A stretch of DNA of 40,920 nt from Flavobacteriales bacterium TMED191 (GCA_002171975.2 NHIO02000058.1:1-40920), one strand, 5' to 3'; positions 17,619-26,718 are shown, numbered from the stretch's first letter. Program-made: numbers and translations. Notes: generated from the letters alone by a model not told the origin.

Positions 17619-18917
17619 ATGAAAAAATACATTATTCTGTTATTATTCATTTCCCTTTACTCAAAAGGACAAAAAATAGAGTTAATTGAATCATTCATTG
17701 GCTACACTAATAAATCTGAAATTATTTCATTTACACCCAATTCTCAATTAATCATGAGTGGAGACTATAGTGGAAATCTAAATTTATGGGATTTAAAAAA
17801 ACAAAAACTAATTAAAACAATTCAATCGCATGACAATATAATTACTAGTATTTCATTTCATAACAAAAAAAATAATTTTTTAACCTGCTCAGAGGACTCA
17901 ACTATAAAATTATGGTCACTATACTCAAATCGACAATTAGATTCATTAAAAATAGAAGATATACCTACTAAAGCATTATTTAATGATAAAGGGAATCAAT
18001 ACTTCGTATGCACAAAAAATGGACAAATCATCTTAAAACACATCAATAAAAATAATTATGAAAAAATTGCTAATATAAATAACCATATTTATGATGCTAT
18101 GTTATCAAGTAATCAACAAAATATCATAACATGTGATCATACATCTATTAAAACTATCTCTATTAAATCCGGTGAAATATTAAGTGAAATCAAAAATCCT
18201 TATAGCAGTCAATTTCTTAAAATTGATCAATTCTCTGGTGACACATTAATATCATGGAGTCAAAATGGCATGATCAGTTACTGGGATTTAAAAACTAATA
18301 AAGTACTTACTGAAATAAGAGCTCGAAATGCATATAACCAATTATTAATGAATGATTTTTCTGAAATAATTTTATCAGGGTATTACAACGACAGACCTCT
18401 TGTAATAAATTTAAAAGAAATCAAACTTGAAAAAAAATACAGTGAAAACATGATTGTAGTCAACACATTTATGTCCAGCCTAGATCAAAAATTTCTTGTA
18501 AGTGCTGACATCAATCAACGTCATAGACTTATGAAATTAAAAGAGGTGAAATTTACTCCCTTGATAATTCAAGAAAGAAAAATTCAAGACGAGAAGATTA
18601 TCGAAGTTTCTTCAAGCTACTTAATGATTAATATTTGGGACGATGAAAGAGTAGATGGAGACACCTTATCAATTAATTTTAATGGCAAATGGATTTTAAA
18701 AAACCATCTACTTTCTAAGGATAAAAAGACCCTTCTACTACCATTAAAGAAAAATCAAGAAAATGAAATCATTTTCCATGCAGTAAATTTAGGAGAAGAG
18801 CCTCCAAATACTGCAGCTGTTCAACTAGAATATGATAACGGTATTAAAAAAGAATTTAATATGAGATCTGACTTTGACTCTAATGGAATAATTAAAGTCT
18901 TTCACAAAGATGATTAA
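17619..18917 (+). CDS. Secreted WD40-repeat protein with C-terminal beta domain
   Basis: Signal peptide is about residues 1-17 (MKKYIILLLFISLYSKG), so the protein is exported. WD40-like repeats run from about residue 35 to 310. The first two are clear (GDYSGNLNLWDL and CSEDSTIKLWSL) and later ones are degenerate. Residues about 335-432 are a separate beta-rich domain with NIWDDERVDGDTLSINFNGKW and LGEEPPNTAAVQLEY. Domains with this DGD...NG...PPNTA pattern recur at the ends of Bacteroidota envelope proteins. It is probably a periplasmic or surface scaffold. No catalytic motif. It is divergent from the anchor-L gene and its stop overlaps the convergent lipoprotein gene on TTAA. Confidence 0.78.
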   Translation: MKKYIILLLFISLYSKGQKIELIESFIGYTNKSEIISFTPNSQLIMSGDYSGNLNLWDLKKQKLIKTIQSHDNIITSISFHNKKNNFLTCSEDSTIKLWSLYSNRQLDSLKIEDIPTKALFNDKGNQYFVCTKNGQIILKHINKNNYEKIANINNHIYDAMLSSNQQNIITCDHTSIKTISIKSGEILSEIKNPYSSQFLKIDQFSGDTLISWSQNGMISYWDLKTNKVLTEIRARNAYNQLLMNDFSEIILSGYYNDRPLVINLKEIKLEKKYSENMIVVNTFMSSLDQKFLVSADINQRHRLMKLKEVKFTPLIIQERKIQDEKIIEVSSSYLMINIWDDERVDGDTLSINFNGKWILKNHLLSKDKKTLLLPLKKNQENEIIFHAVNLGEEPPNTAAVQLEYDNGIKKEFNMRSDFDSNGIIKVFHKDD

Positions 18918-19684
18918 GGCACATTATTGATAATTGTTATCCTTTGAAAGACACAATTTTCGATTCTAATAGAGTCTGTTAAATAATAATCAGAATACCC
19001 ATCGCCATCACTATCACTTATAAAATCATTTAACAAAGGATTATATAAATCTAAATTAGGAATATTCTCAACTCCTAAATAAGCACTAGGATCCACAACA
19101 GGGGTAGCACGGAACAGTGTAGCATTTAATGTACCAGACATAACTCCTGTTTCTAAATCTAAATCAACAATTTCTATTTCTACATCATTACCAAAATATT
19201 CGATACCTAAACCATCATTATCTAAACTATCAAGGCTAGTTTCTAATTTATAATAAGCTGTAATACCACTCGTAGACATATTAGGGTGATTAATGTACCT
19301 ACTACTATTTAAATACATATAGCTACTTATTTCTTCTGCATATGCATTAATAATTAATTGATGTCTTACATATTCTTGTTCTGTACTATACCAAGTATTT
19401 TGTGTGCAATTATTTTCTGATTTAAAATAATCTTTGGCCTCAATTCTAATTGTATAATGTTGATTATTAAGAGACCCATCATCGTGCTTATCAATAAACA
19501 CCAAGTCATGATCATCACAAACACCACCTAAATCATCATCCGACGTAAAATCAACATTATTATAATTAGTTTCAGGAGACATGTCAATCGTAGCAGTTAA
19601 ACGATTCTCTGTACCGGCAGAAAACTCAGTCTCTTTACAAGAAAGAATAAGTAAAAAAATTAAAAAAAACGATACCTTTTTCAT
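18914..19684 (-). CDS. Lipoprotein of unknown function
   Basis: Signal peptide MKKVSFFLIFLLILSC with the lipidated Cys at residue 16, so a membrane-anchored lipoprotein of 256 residues. An in-frame ATG at 19711 would add nine residues but lies inside the -7 box, so the start at 19684 is preferred. The mature part is acidic, with Asp-rich stretches (TSDDDLGGVCDDHD, SDSDGDGYSDYY) that look calcium-binding. Residues DLETGVMSGTLNATLF suggest a beta-sandwich. I do not recognise a family. It stands alone on its strand, divergent from mnmA. Confidence 0.72.
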   Translation of the reverse strand: MKKVSFFLIFLLILSCKETEFSAGTENRLTATIDMSPETNYNNVDFTSDDDLGGVCDDHDLVFIDKHDDGSLNNQHYTIRIEAKDYFKSENNCTQNTWYSTEQEYVRHQLIINAYAEEISSYMYLNSSRYINHPNMSTSGITAYYKLETSLDSLDNDGLGIEYFGNDVEIEIVDLDLETGVMSGTLNATLFRATPVVDPSAYLGVENIPNLDLYNPLLNDFISDSDGDGYSDYYLTDSIRIENCVFQRITIINNVP

Positions 19685-19708
19685 TAGAGGATTATTATAA
19701 TTGAAAGA

Positions 19709-19716
19709 CAAATTTA
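19709..19716 (-). promoter_or_regulatory. -7 box TAAATTTG for the lipoprotein gene
   Basis: Perfect TAnnTTTG match on the minus strand, 24 bases before the chosen ATG, with TTGAC 14 bases further upstream as a possible -33 element. It overlaps the alternative upstream start codon and so helps decide the start. Confidence 0.6.
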
Positions 19717-19789
19717 ATTATTATTATTGTCAATAGAAAACTTGAATAAATTAAAATTATATATAATTTAGTTACAGATCAGTAATCAA

Positions 19790-20941
19790 ATGACAAATAA
19801 AAAAAGAATTGTAATTGCACTGTCGGGCGGAGTAGACTCAAGTGTAGCAGCTTTTTTATTAAAAAAAAAGGGCTATGAATTGATTGCATTATATATGCGT
19901 AATTGGCACGATAATTCGCTGACTATAAATAATGAATGTCCCTGGATAGAAGATAGTAATGATGCACTTCAAATTGCACACCAATTAGATATCCCATTTC
20001 AAATTATAGACCTAAGTACTCAATATAAAGAACGTATTGTAGATTATATGATTAGTCAATATAAAAATGGTAAAACACCAAATCCAGACATTCTCTGCAA
20101 CAAAGAAATAAAATTTGATGTTTTCCTCAATTATGCAATTAATTTAAAAGCAGATTATATTGCTACAGGCCATTATTGCCAAAAAGAATATGATGGTGAA
20201 AATTATAAATTATTAAGAGGAAAAGACCTTCACAAAGACCAAAGCTATTTCTTATGTCAAGTGAATCAAAATCAATTACACAAAATCTTATTTCCAATTG
20301 GACATTTGAACAAAAAAGAAGTAAGAGAGATTGCAAAAAAAAATAATTTAATTACAGCCGAAAAAAAAGATTCTCAAGGCCTATGTTTTGTGGGTAAAAT
20401 TAAACTACCTGTTTTTTTGCAACAGCAAATAAAAAAGAAAAAAGGTGATATTATAGAAGTTTATCAAAACTCTGAAATATATTTAAATGAACCATTAATA
20501 GGCTCTGAATATCTATACCAAAGGAGTTGTGGAACCAAAATAGGTGAACATGATGGATGCCATTTTTATACAATCGGTCAACGAAAAGGATTAGAAATTG
20601 GTGGAAGAAAAAAGCCACTATTTGTTCTTAGTACTAATGTGAAAGAAAATATCATATTTGTTGGGATGGGTAAAAACCACCCTGGTCTCTTTAGAAAAAA
20701 TTTAAAAATAAAACTAACTGAAATTCACTGGCTTGCAAATAAAAACAAAATGCAAAACAACTCAAAAAAAAAATACCTAGTTAGAATAAGGCATCGACAA
20801 GAATTACAAAAAGCAGAACTAGTTCTTAAAAATGACTATTTATATATCTTTTTTCAAAAAGAACAAAGAGGTATTAGCAAAGGTCAATTTGCTGCATGGT
20901 ACCACAAAAATGAATTAATTGGATCAGGACCTATTTACTAA
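19790..20941 (+). CDS. mnmA: tRNA-specific 2-thiouridylase MnmA
   Basis: Makes the 2-thio group of the wobble uridine in tRNA-Lys, -Glu and -Gln. The PP-loop SGGVDSS is at residues 12-18. Cys103 (NPDILCNKEIKF) and the persulfide Cys199 (DSQGLCFVGK) are both present. The C-terminal beta domain includes HFYTIGQRKGLEIGG. At 383 residues it is slightly short of the common 390-400 but has all domains. One of its substrates, tRNA-Glu(TTC), is encoded at 33 kb. It is convergent with htpG, 6 bases away. Confidence 0.96.
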   Translation: MTNKKRIVIALSGGVDSSVAAFLLKKKGYELIALYMRNWHDNSLTINNECPWIEDSNDALQIAHQLDIPFQIIDLSTQYKERIVDYMISQYKNGKTPNPDILCNKEIKFDVFLNYAINLKADYIATGHYCQKEYDGENYKLLRGKDLHKDQSYFLCQVNQNQLHKILFPIGHLNKKEVREIAKKNNLITAEKKDSQGLCFVGKIKLPVFLQQQIKKKKGDIIEVYQNSEIYLNEPLIGSEYLYQRSCGTKIGEHDGCHFYTIGQRKGLEIGGRKKPLFVLSTNVKENIIFVGMGKNHPGLFRKNLKIKLTEIHWLANKNKMQNNSKKKYLVRIRHRQELQKAELVLKNDYLYIFFQKEQRGISKGQFAAWYHKNELIGSGPIY

Positions 20942-20947
20942 AAGATA

Positions 20948-22816
20948 TTATAAATTTTTAAATGAATTATTAATATAATTTGTTAACCCCTCGCCTTTCA
21001 ACAAGTTATTTGCAAGTAATCCTAAATCAATTATTTGTTTAATCAATGTTGTTTTTGATTTTCCCTTAAGTGAAGTAATTTTATTAATTAATTTATGATT
21101 AGAATTTACTATTAAATTATAAGAATCTGGCATATTACCCATTCCCATCATGGGTCCTCCACCAGTCATACTCATTTCCTTCATTCTTCTCATAAATTCT
21201 GACTGAGTAATAACTATGGGAGGCGAAGAGGGACTTAAAGCATCAAATGAAACAGAAAAACCTTCAGCAGGAAGTAACTTTTCGATTGACTTTTGTAATT
21301 TTTTCTGATCTGAATCGGAGAGTATTGATTCTATTTTTTCATCTTTTTTAATTAGGTTATCAATACTATCACTATCGACACGGACAAATGAAACCTTATC
21401 TAATTTAGTTTCAAGCTTTTGAATTAAATGAGCAACAATTGGACTATCTAGAACTAACACATTATAGTTTTTATCAGTTGCTTTTGATACATAAATATGT
21501 TGAGCATCTAAATTATTAGTATATAAACAAATGGTTTTTCCATCCTTGTCTTTTTGAGTATCCTTTATTAAATCAATAAATTCATTAATTGTGTGAAATT
21601 TATCATCAACTGTTCTGTAGAGAGCAAAGTCTTGTGATCTATCATAAAATTTTTCATCAGACAACATTCCATACTCAACAATAATTTGCATGTCCTTCCA
21701 CTTCAACTCAAAATCCGGTCTATCTTTTTTAAACATAGTACTTAATCGATCTGAAACCTTTTTACTTATGTGAGATGATATCTTTCTAACATTAGAATCA
21801 GTTTGGAGTGCAGATCTAGAAACATTTAAGGGGATATCAGGTGAATCAATTACTCCTTGTAATAAAGCTAAAAAATCTGGAACTACACCTTCTAATGAAT
21901 CAGTCACAAAAACTTGGTTACAGTATAATTGAATTTTTTGCCTATTTAAATCCATACCGGGATTGATTTTAGGAAAATACAATATGCCAGTTAATTCAAA
22001 TGGAAAATCTACATTTAGATGTATGTTAAACAATGGATCATCGAAATTATAAGGATATAGCTCTTTATAAAAACTCTTGTAATCAGATGACTTTAATGAT
22101 TTTGGAGATTTAGTCCACGCTGGATTTGGATTATTAATAATATTATCTTCTACAACATCTACATCATCACCCTTATCATTTTTTTCTTTTGTAGTTTTTG
22201 TACCAAATTTGATTTCAACAGGTAAAAATTTACAGTATTTAGTTAATAAATTGGATATTTTTGAATCTTCTAAATAATCCTTAGCATCATCAGATATATG
22301 TAATATTATTTCAGTACCACGGTCATTTTTATCAATTTCTTTTAATGTGTATTCTGGGCTACCATCACATTCCCAAAAACAAGCTTTTTCTTTAGAAATA
22401 TGGGATTTTGTTTTAATCTGAACTTTGTCAGCAACCATAAAAGCCGAATAGAATCCTAAACCAAAATGGCCTATAATTCCTGATTTATCATTTTTATCAT
22501 CATATTTTTTTAAAAAGTCTTCAGCACCTGAAAATGCAACCTGATTAATATATTGTTTCACTTCATCAGTACTCATACCAATACCACGATCAATAATAGA
22601 AATTGTTTTATCATTTTTGTTGACAACCACTTCAATTTGTAATTCTCCTAAGTCCCCTTTAAATTTCCCAAGAGAAGATAATTTTTTCAATTTAGTAGTA
22701 GCATCAACCGCATTACTAACTAACTCTCTTAAAAAAATTTCTTGATCTGTGTATAAGAATTTTTTTATAATCGGAAAAATATTTTCCGCTTGAACTTTGA
22801 TTTTTCCTTTACCCAT
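20948..22816 (-). CDS. htpG: Molecular chaperone HtpG (Hsp90)
   Basis: ATP-dependent cytosolic chaperone. The N-terminal GHKL ATPase shows ELVSNAVDA (residues 31-39), DRGIGMS and GHFGLGFYSAFMVADKV. The middle domain carries PLNVSRSALQTD, and the C-terminal dimerisation domain is complete. The 622 residues fit the family. Bacteroidota proteins typically start MxKGKI, as here. A one-mismatch -7 box (TAAATTCG, minus strand at 22845-22852) is the best promoter candidate but is not strong. It stands alone between mnmA (convergent) and the membrane-protein gene (divergent). Confidence 0.97.
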   Translation of the reverse strand: MGKGKIKVQAENIFPIIKKFLYTDQEIFLRELVSNAVDATTKLKKLSSLGKFKGDLGELQIEVVVNKNDKTISIIDRGIGMSTDEVKQYINQVAFSGAEDFLKKYDDKNDKSGIIGHFGLGFYSAFMVADKVQIKTKSHISKEKACFWECDGSPEYTLKEIDKNDRGTEIILHISDDAKDYLEDSKISNLLTKYCKFLPVEIKFGTKTTKEKNDKGDDVDVVEDNIINNPNPAWTKSPKSLKSSDYKSFYKELYPYNFDDPLFNIHLNVDFPFELTGILYFPKINPGMDLNRQKIQLYCNQVFVTDSLEGVVPDFLALLQGVIDSPDIPLNVSRSALQTDSNVRKISSHISKKVSDRLSTMFKKDRPDFELKWKDMQIIVEYGMLSDEKFYDRSQDFALYRTVDDKFHTINEFIDLIKDTQKDKDGKTICLYTNNLDAQHIYVSKATDKNYNVLVLDSPIVAHLIQKLETKLDKVSFVRVDSDSIDNLIKKDEKIESILSDSDQKKLQKSIEKLLPAEGFSVSFDALSPSSPPIVITQSEFMRRMKEMSMTGGGPMMGMGNMPDSYNLIVNSNHKLINKITSLKGKSKTTLIKQIIDLGLLANNLLKGEGLTNYINNSFKNL

Positions 22817-22947
22817 TTTAAAAAAAATTTAAATTTTAATTGAGCGAATTTAAAACAAAATTTTAAATGTTAAAAATTACAATGCTCACTAATGAAAAGA
22901 TTTTGATATTTTAATGATTAAAGAGTGTATGAATTATCAAAAAATTG

Positions 22948-22955
22948 TAGATTTG
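22948..22955 (+). promoter_or_regulatory. -7 box TAGATTTG for the 22977-25431 gene run
   Basis: Exact TAnnTTTG match 21 bases before the ATG at 22977. It probably drives the four overlapping or closely spaced genes through coaD. Confidence 0.5.
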
Positions 22956-22976
22956 AAAGAATAAAATTTATATAAC

Positions 22977-23618
22977 ATGATTATTATTATTATTATTATT
23001 GTTTTACTTATTGCATTACTAGCAATGTCTGCCAATTCATCTGTCAAATTACATAATAATTATAAAAAACCTCTTCAGATACTACTCCCCTTATTAATTA
23101 TTTGTTTAGGCGGTTTTCTAACTAAAATAATCTTAGATCCGATAAAATTTGAAAAAGAAAAAAATTATAGATATAATTTTATCAAACAAAAATTAATGGA
23201 TATTAGAAGTGCAGAATTAGCTTTTAAAGAAAAAAATGGCTTTTTCACTAATGATTTTGACAAACTTATTCCATTTGTAAAAATGGATTCATTTATCATT
23301 GTTGAAAAAACTGATACATTAATTGAATATTACAATAATACTTATAGAGAATATCAATTTAAAGACACTTTACTAATTGACACATTAGGCAAAGTTAATA
23401 TACTCGACTCTTTATTTTCTGATAATTATGCAATTGATTCACTTGCTTATGTTCCATTTGGCAATGGCGTAACATTTGAATTATCAGCTGGAACAATCAA
23501 TAAATCTAAAATAACTGTTCCTGTTTTTGAAGCAAAAGACCCTAAACCCTATGATCCAAATGACCCATTAGTTATAGGATCTATGTTTGAAGCGCATTTA
23601 AATGGTAACTGGCAATAG
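22977..23618 (+). CDS. Conserved membrane protein of unknown function
   Basis: The 213-residue protein starts with Met and seven Ile codons (ATT repeat) forming a first hydrophobic segment (about 2-17). A second membrane segment lies at about 33-52. The remainder is soluble and probably periplasmic. The segment after TM2 (FEKEKNYRYNFIKQKLMDIRSAELAFKEKNGFFTNDFDKL) resembles a Bacteroidota protein family of unknown function found beside DUF3822 and rsmD. Relatives as I recall them have a single membrane segment, so the ATG at 23025 (MSANSS) is an alternative start. The promoter box favours 22977. It overlaps the next gene by 17 bases. Confidence 0.7.
   Translation: MIIIIIIIVLLIALLAMSANSSVKLHNNYKKPLQILLPLLIICLGGFLTKIILDPIKFEKEKNYRYNFIKQKLMDIRSAELAFKEKNGFFTNDFDKLIPFVKMDSFIIVEKTDTLIEYYNNTYREYQFKDTLLIDTLGKVNILDSLFSDNYAIDSLAYVPFGNGVTFELSAGTINKSKITVPVFEAKDPKPYDPNDPLVIGSMFEAHLNGNWQ
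22980..23000 (+). repeat. (ATT)7 trinucleotide repeat encoding poly-Ile
   Basis: Seven perfect ATT units directly after the start codon. Slippage here would change the number of Ile residues in the first membrane segment without a frameshift. Confidence 0.95.
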
Positions 23619-24417
23619 TCAAATAAATAAAGATCATCATATAAAGTTTATACTTTACATTGATAATTTTTCACTTACATGTTCAACTTTCAATCTATCT
23701 AAAAAATGTTTTGAAAGTATAGAAAGGCATTCTCTTAAAAACGATTCACAAAAACTAATATCTCTAATTGATCAATTATTACCTGCAAATACAATTAGCC
23801 ATCAATACTCAAATACATTAGTCGCAATAAACCAAACACAATCTATATTTGTTCCTGAACAATTATATGATGAAAAAAATATCAGCAATTACATTAACCT
23901 AAATAAATCTTTTGAGAATTATCTCATCACAAAACAAAAATTTACAAATTGTTATGCAATTTCATCAATAGATCAAAAAATAGAAAAATTTTTGAAAAAA
24001 AAATTTAAAACAATAAATATAAAATCATTTCCATCAGTATTAGTAGACTATTCTATTTACAGAGGTAAAAAAAATAAAAATGAAGTATTTATATATCTTG
24101 AAAAAGACAGGTTCAATATTGTATACCTACAGGATAAGCAATTTATTTTTCACAATCAATTCTTATTTGAGTGTCAAAATGACTTTTTGTATTTTTTTAG
24201 CAATTGTTTACATGTGTTAAATATTGATCAACAAAAAACCAGTGTCAATATTATTAGCAACCTAGTCAAAAAACATTCATATTTTGATCTAATGAATGAT
24301 TATATACAAAATATTATTTTCCTCAATAAACCTGATAATTTTTTATATAGCCAACAATTACTAGATTTTCAAGAATATCAAAATCATCACATTTTTAGTC
24401 AAATAATATGCGAATAA
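23602..24417 (+). CDS. DUF3822 family protein
   Basis: Protein of 271 residues whose position (before rsmD and coaD), length and pattern fit the DUF3822 family of Bacteroidota. The clues are an N-terminal FILYIDNFSLTCSTF strand pair, a central VFVPEQLYDEKNISNYINLN-like segment, and a second half opening with VEVFIYLEKDRFNIVYL-type strands. From memory, a Bacteroides member has an actin-like ATPase fold. Function is unknown. It overlaps the upstream gene by 17 bases and rsmD by 10, suggesting translational coupling. No signal peptide, so probably cytosolic. Confidence 0.72.
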   Translation: MVTGNSQINKDHHIKFILYIDNFSLTCSTFNLSKKCFESIERHSLKNDSQKLISLIDQLLPANTISHQYSNTLVAINQTQSIFVPEQLYDEKNISNYINLNKSFENYLITKQKFTNCYAISSIDQKIEKFLKKKFKTINIKSFPSVLVDYSIYRGKKNKNEVFIYLEKDRFNIVYLQDKQFIFHNQFLFECQNDFLYFFSNCLHVLNIDQQKTSVNIISNLVKKHSYFDLMNDYIQNIIFLNKPDNFLYSQQLLDFQEYQNHHIFSQIICE

Positions 24418-24950
24418 TTTCAGGGATATATAAAAATAGAAAAATTAAATTCAACAATCTTCAAACCAGACCAACAACTGATTTTGCAAAAGAGAGTTTA
24501 TTTAATTTATTAAATAATATGTATGATGAATTTAATAACATATCTGTATTAGATTTATTTGCCGGTACTGGCAATATAAGTTACGAATTCTGTTCAAGGG
24601 GAGTAACGAATATAACCGCGGTTGATAATAATAAAAAATGTATTGATTTTATCAGAAAAATAAAATTATCCCTTAAAATTGGTCAGCTAGATATAGTCTT
24701 TTCTAATTCAATGCAATACATAGGAAGAAATAAAAAAGAATATGACGTAATATTTGCTGACCCCCCTTATAGTTACAACGATAAACAATACGAAAAGTTA
24801 ATAGAACTTATTTTTAAAAAAAAACGTGTCAAAGAAAATGGCACGCTAATTATTGAACACTCTAAATTTGTTAAATTTGCAAATCACACGAATATATTTG
24901 ACACAAAAAAATATGGCAGTGTGAATTTTAGTTTTTTTAAAAATATATAA
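24408..24950 (+). CDS. rsmD: 16S rRNA (guanine(966)-N2)-methyltransferase RsmD
   Basis: SAM-dependent methyltransferase acting on G966 of 16S rRNA. Family signature RPTTDFAKESLFNL is at residues 21-34, the SAM-binding DLFAGTGNIS at 49-58, and the catalytic DPPY at 118-121. At 180 residues it has the usual length. Its start overlaps DUF3822 by 10 bases and coaD follows after 7 bases. Confidence 0.95.
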   Translation: MRIISGIYKNRKIKFNNLQTRPTTDFAKESLFNLLNNMYDEFNNISVLDLFAGTGNISYEFCSRGVTNITAVDNNKKCIDFIRKIKLSLKIGQLDIVFSNSMQYIGRNKKEYDVIFADPPYSYNDKQYEKLIELIFKKKRVKENGTLIIEHSKFVKFANHTNIFDTKKYGSVNFSFFKNI

Positions 24951-24957
24951 TTTTATT

Positions 24958-25431
24958 ATGAAAACAGCTGTTTTTCCGGGTAGTTTTGACCCAATCACAT
25001 TAGGACATATTGACATTATAATTAGATCATTAAAATTATTTGATAATGTTATTATAGCTATAGGAATTAATCATGATAAAAAATATAAATTCTCATTAAA
25101 AAAAAGAAAAGAATTTATTTCATCCATCTTTCAAAAAGAAAAAAAAATAATAATCCAAGAGTATCAAGGTTTAACAGTTAATTTTTGTTATGAACAAAAA
25201 ATTAAATTCATCATTAGAGGACTCCGCAATGATTCAGATTTTGATTATGAAAAAGATATTGCATTAACGAATAAAAAGTTACATGATTCCATTGAAACTG
25301 TATTTTTCCTAACTAATCAAGAACATATAATGATTTCATCTAGTTTAGTAAAAGACATTATTAATAACAAAGGAAACTTAGCACCATTTTTACACGAAAG
25401 CACAATTAAATCAATTGAAAACACAATTTAA
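24958..25431 (+). CDS. coaD: Phosphopantetheine adenylyltransferase
   Basis: Penultimate step of coenzyme A synthesis. The nucleotidyltransferase motif AVFPGSFDPITLGHIDII (TLGH at residues 14-17) and the C-terminal MISSSLVKDI are present. The 157 residues are normal. Last gene of the run from 22977. Its stop codon shares TTAA with the convergent NUDIX gene. Confidence 0.97.
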   Translation: MKTAVFPGSFDPITLGHIDIIIRSLKLFDNVIIAIGINHDKKYKFSLKKRKEFISSIFQKEKKIIIQEYQGLTVNFCYEQKIKFIIRGLRNDSDFDYEKDIALTNKKLHDSIETVFFLTNQEHIMISSSLVKDIINNKGNLAPFLHESTIKSIENTI

Positions 25432-26102
25432 TTCAAAAAATGATTAAAAACTGATTTTAAAGAACTATAAATATTTAAGCCTTTCAATTGACTCCTACTA
25501 AACCAAGCAACATTTTGTATAGACTCTTCAAATTGAGGTATTAGTTTTTCTTGTGAGGAAGCATACATCAAAAACCATCTAGTTTCCTTTAAAATCATAT
25601 TTTTTTTATAGAGTTTATTAGCACAAGAATAAATATGATAGGTACTAAATGAAACATCTTTAACATCATGAATCCTTACATTAGTCTCTTCTTGCACCTC
25701 TCTAATAGCTGCTATTACATCAGATTCAAAATTATCCTTTTTGCCTTTAGGTAAGTCCCAAATATTATTTTTGTAAATCATTAAAATTTCATCCTTTTCA
25801 TTTAAAACAACACCTCCAGCTGAAATAATAAATGAGAAATTTTTCTTAAAATTATTAAAATTAATGTGCGAATTTTTAGAACTCAAAAATACATTATGTG
25901 TGAGACTATAAGAGTTGTAATTTAAATGCTCCATCAACAGTTCAATACTAGATATTCTTTTTATGTCATTTTGATTCTTAAAAAATTTTGAATCTAAAAA
26001 ACTAGATGACAATAATGAAAAATCCTCAAGACTAGTTTTATTTGGACAATCCCTAATCAGAATAAAGAAATTTTTAATAAAAACTTTATAAATTTGCACC
26101 AT
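25428..26102 (-). CDS. NUDIX hydrolase
   Basis: Nudix box at residues 120-142: G, five residues, E, seven residues, REVQEE (read as GKKDNFESD then AAIREVQEET). A preceding NIWDLPKGK matches the flavobacterial NUDIX proteins found beside pyrE. The N-terminal 90 residues are an extra domain typical of that subgroup. Substrate is unknown; nucleoside diphosphate derivatives are usual. The gene is flush at both ends: its start codon overlaps the pyrE start by two bases (CATG) and its stop overlaps coaD on TTAA. Confidence 0.88.
   Translation of the reverse strand: MVQIYKVFIKNFFILIRDCPNKTSLEDFSLLSSSFLDSKFFKNQNDIKRISSIELLMEHLNYNSYSLTHNVFLSSKNSHINFNNFKKNFSFIISAGGVVLNEKDEILMIYKNNIWDLPKGKKDNFESDVIAAIREVQEETNVRIHDVKDVSFSTYHIYSCANKLYKKNMILKETRWFLMYASSQEKLIPQFEESIQNVAWFSRSQLKGLNIYSSLKSVFNHFLN
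26089..26096 (+). promoter_or_regulatory. -7 box TAAATTTG directly before pyrE
   Basis: Perfect TAnnTTTG only 4 bases before the pyrE ATG (TAAATTTGCACCATG). The transcription start would fall at or next to the A of ATG, predicting a leaderless mRNA. The box lies within the first codons of the divergent NUDIX gene. Confidence 0.6.
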
Positions 26103-26718
26103 GATAACGAATCAAATAAAATCCGAACAAATTGCCGACATATTATTACACATTAATGCAATAAAGTTACAACCTTCTGATTTCTTTACCTGGTCATCAG
26201 GAAAAAAATCACCCATTTATTGTGATAATAGAATATTATTATCACATGTAAAAGAAAGAACAATAGTAATTAACTTATTTTGTGACATAATAAAAGAAAA
26301 ATTTGACTCAGTTGACTATATCGCAGGGGTAGCTACTGGAGCAATTCCACACGGTATGATGATTGCTGACAAACTGAACCTTCCTTTTATTTATGTAAGA
26401 GGGCAAGCTAAATCACATGGGAGACAAAATCAAATTGAAGGTGATTTAAAGCTCAATAGTAATGTAATCGTGATTGAGGATTTAATAAGCACTGGCCAAA
26501 GTAGTTTAAATGCGATTCAAACAATTGAAGAGAACAAATCTCATGTTCAAGGCTTATTGTCAATTTTCACATATGACTTTTTTGATATTCAAAATCTTAC
26601 AATTCCTTATTATTCATTATGTAACTATCCTACTTTAATAAATGTAGCGAAACAACAAAAATTAATTACAGAAAAGGAAAGCCATGTTCTTAATAATTGG
26701 CAAAAAAATTTCAATTAA
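26101..26718 (+). CDS. pyrE: Orotate phosphoribosyltransferase
   Basis: Joins orotate to PRPP to form OMP in pyrimidine synthesis. The PRPP-binding loop VIVIEDLISTGQSSLNAI is at about 122-139 and FTWSSGKKSPIYCDNR, typical of the Bacteroidota enzyme, at 29-44. At 205 residues it is complete, and the N-terminus matches relatives, supporting the ATG at 26101. It ends on TTAA shared with birA. Confidence 0.96.
   Translation: MITNQIKSEQIADILLHINAIKLQPSDFFTWSSGKKSPIYCDNRILLSHVKERTIVINLFCDIIKEKFDSVDYIAGVATGAIPHGMMIADKLNLPFIYVRGQAKSHGRQNQIEGDLKLNSNVIVIEDLISTGQSSLNAIQTIEENKSHVQGLLSIFTYDFFDIQNLTIPYYSLCNYPTLINVAKQQKLITEKESHVLNNWQKNFN

Noticed and set aside
19754..19769. 16-base perfect palindrome (AAATTATATATAATTT) before mnmA.
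   Set aside because: Made only of A and T in a very AT-rich gap; likely chance.
22845..22852. TAAATTCG as a promoter for htpG.
   Set aside because: One mismatch to the consensus and no -33 element; too weak to list as a feature.
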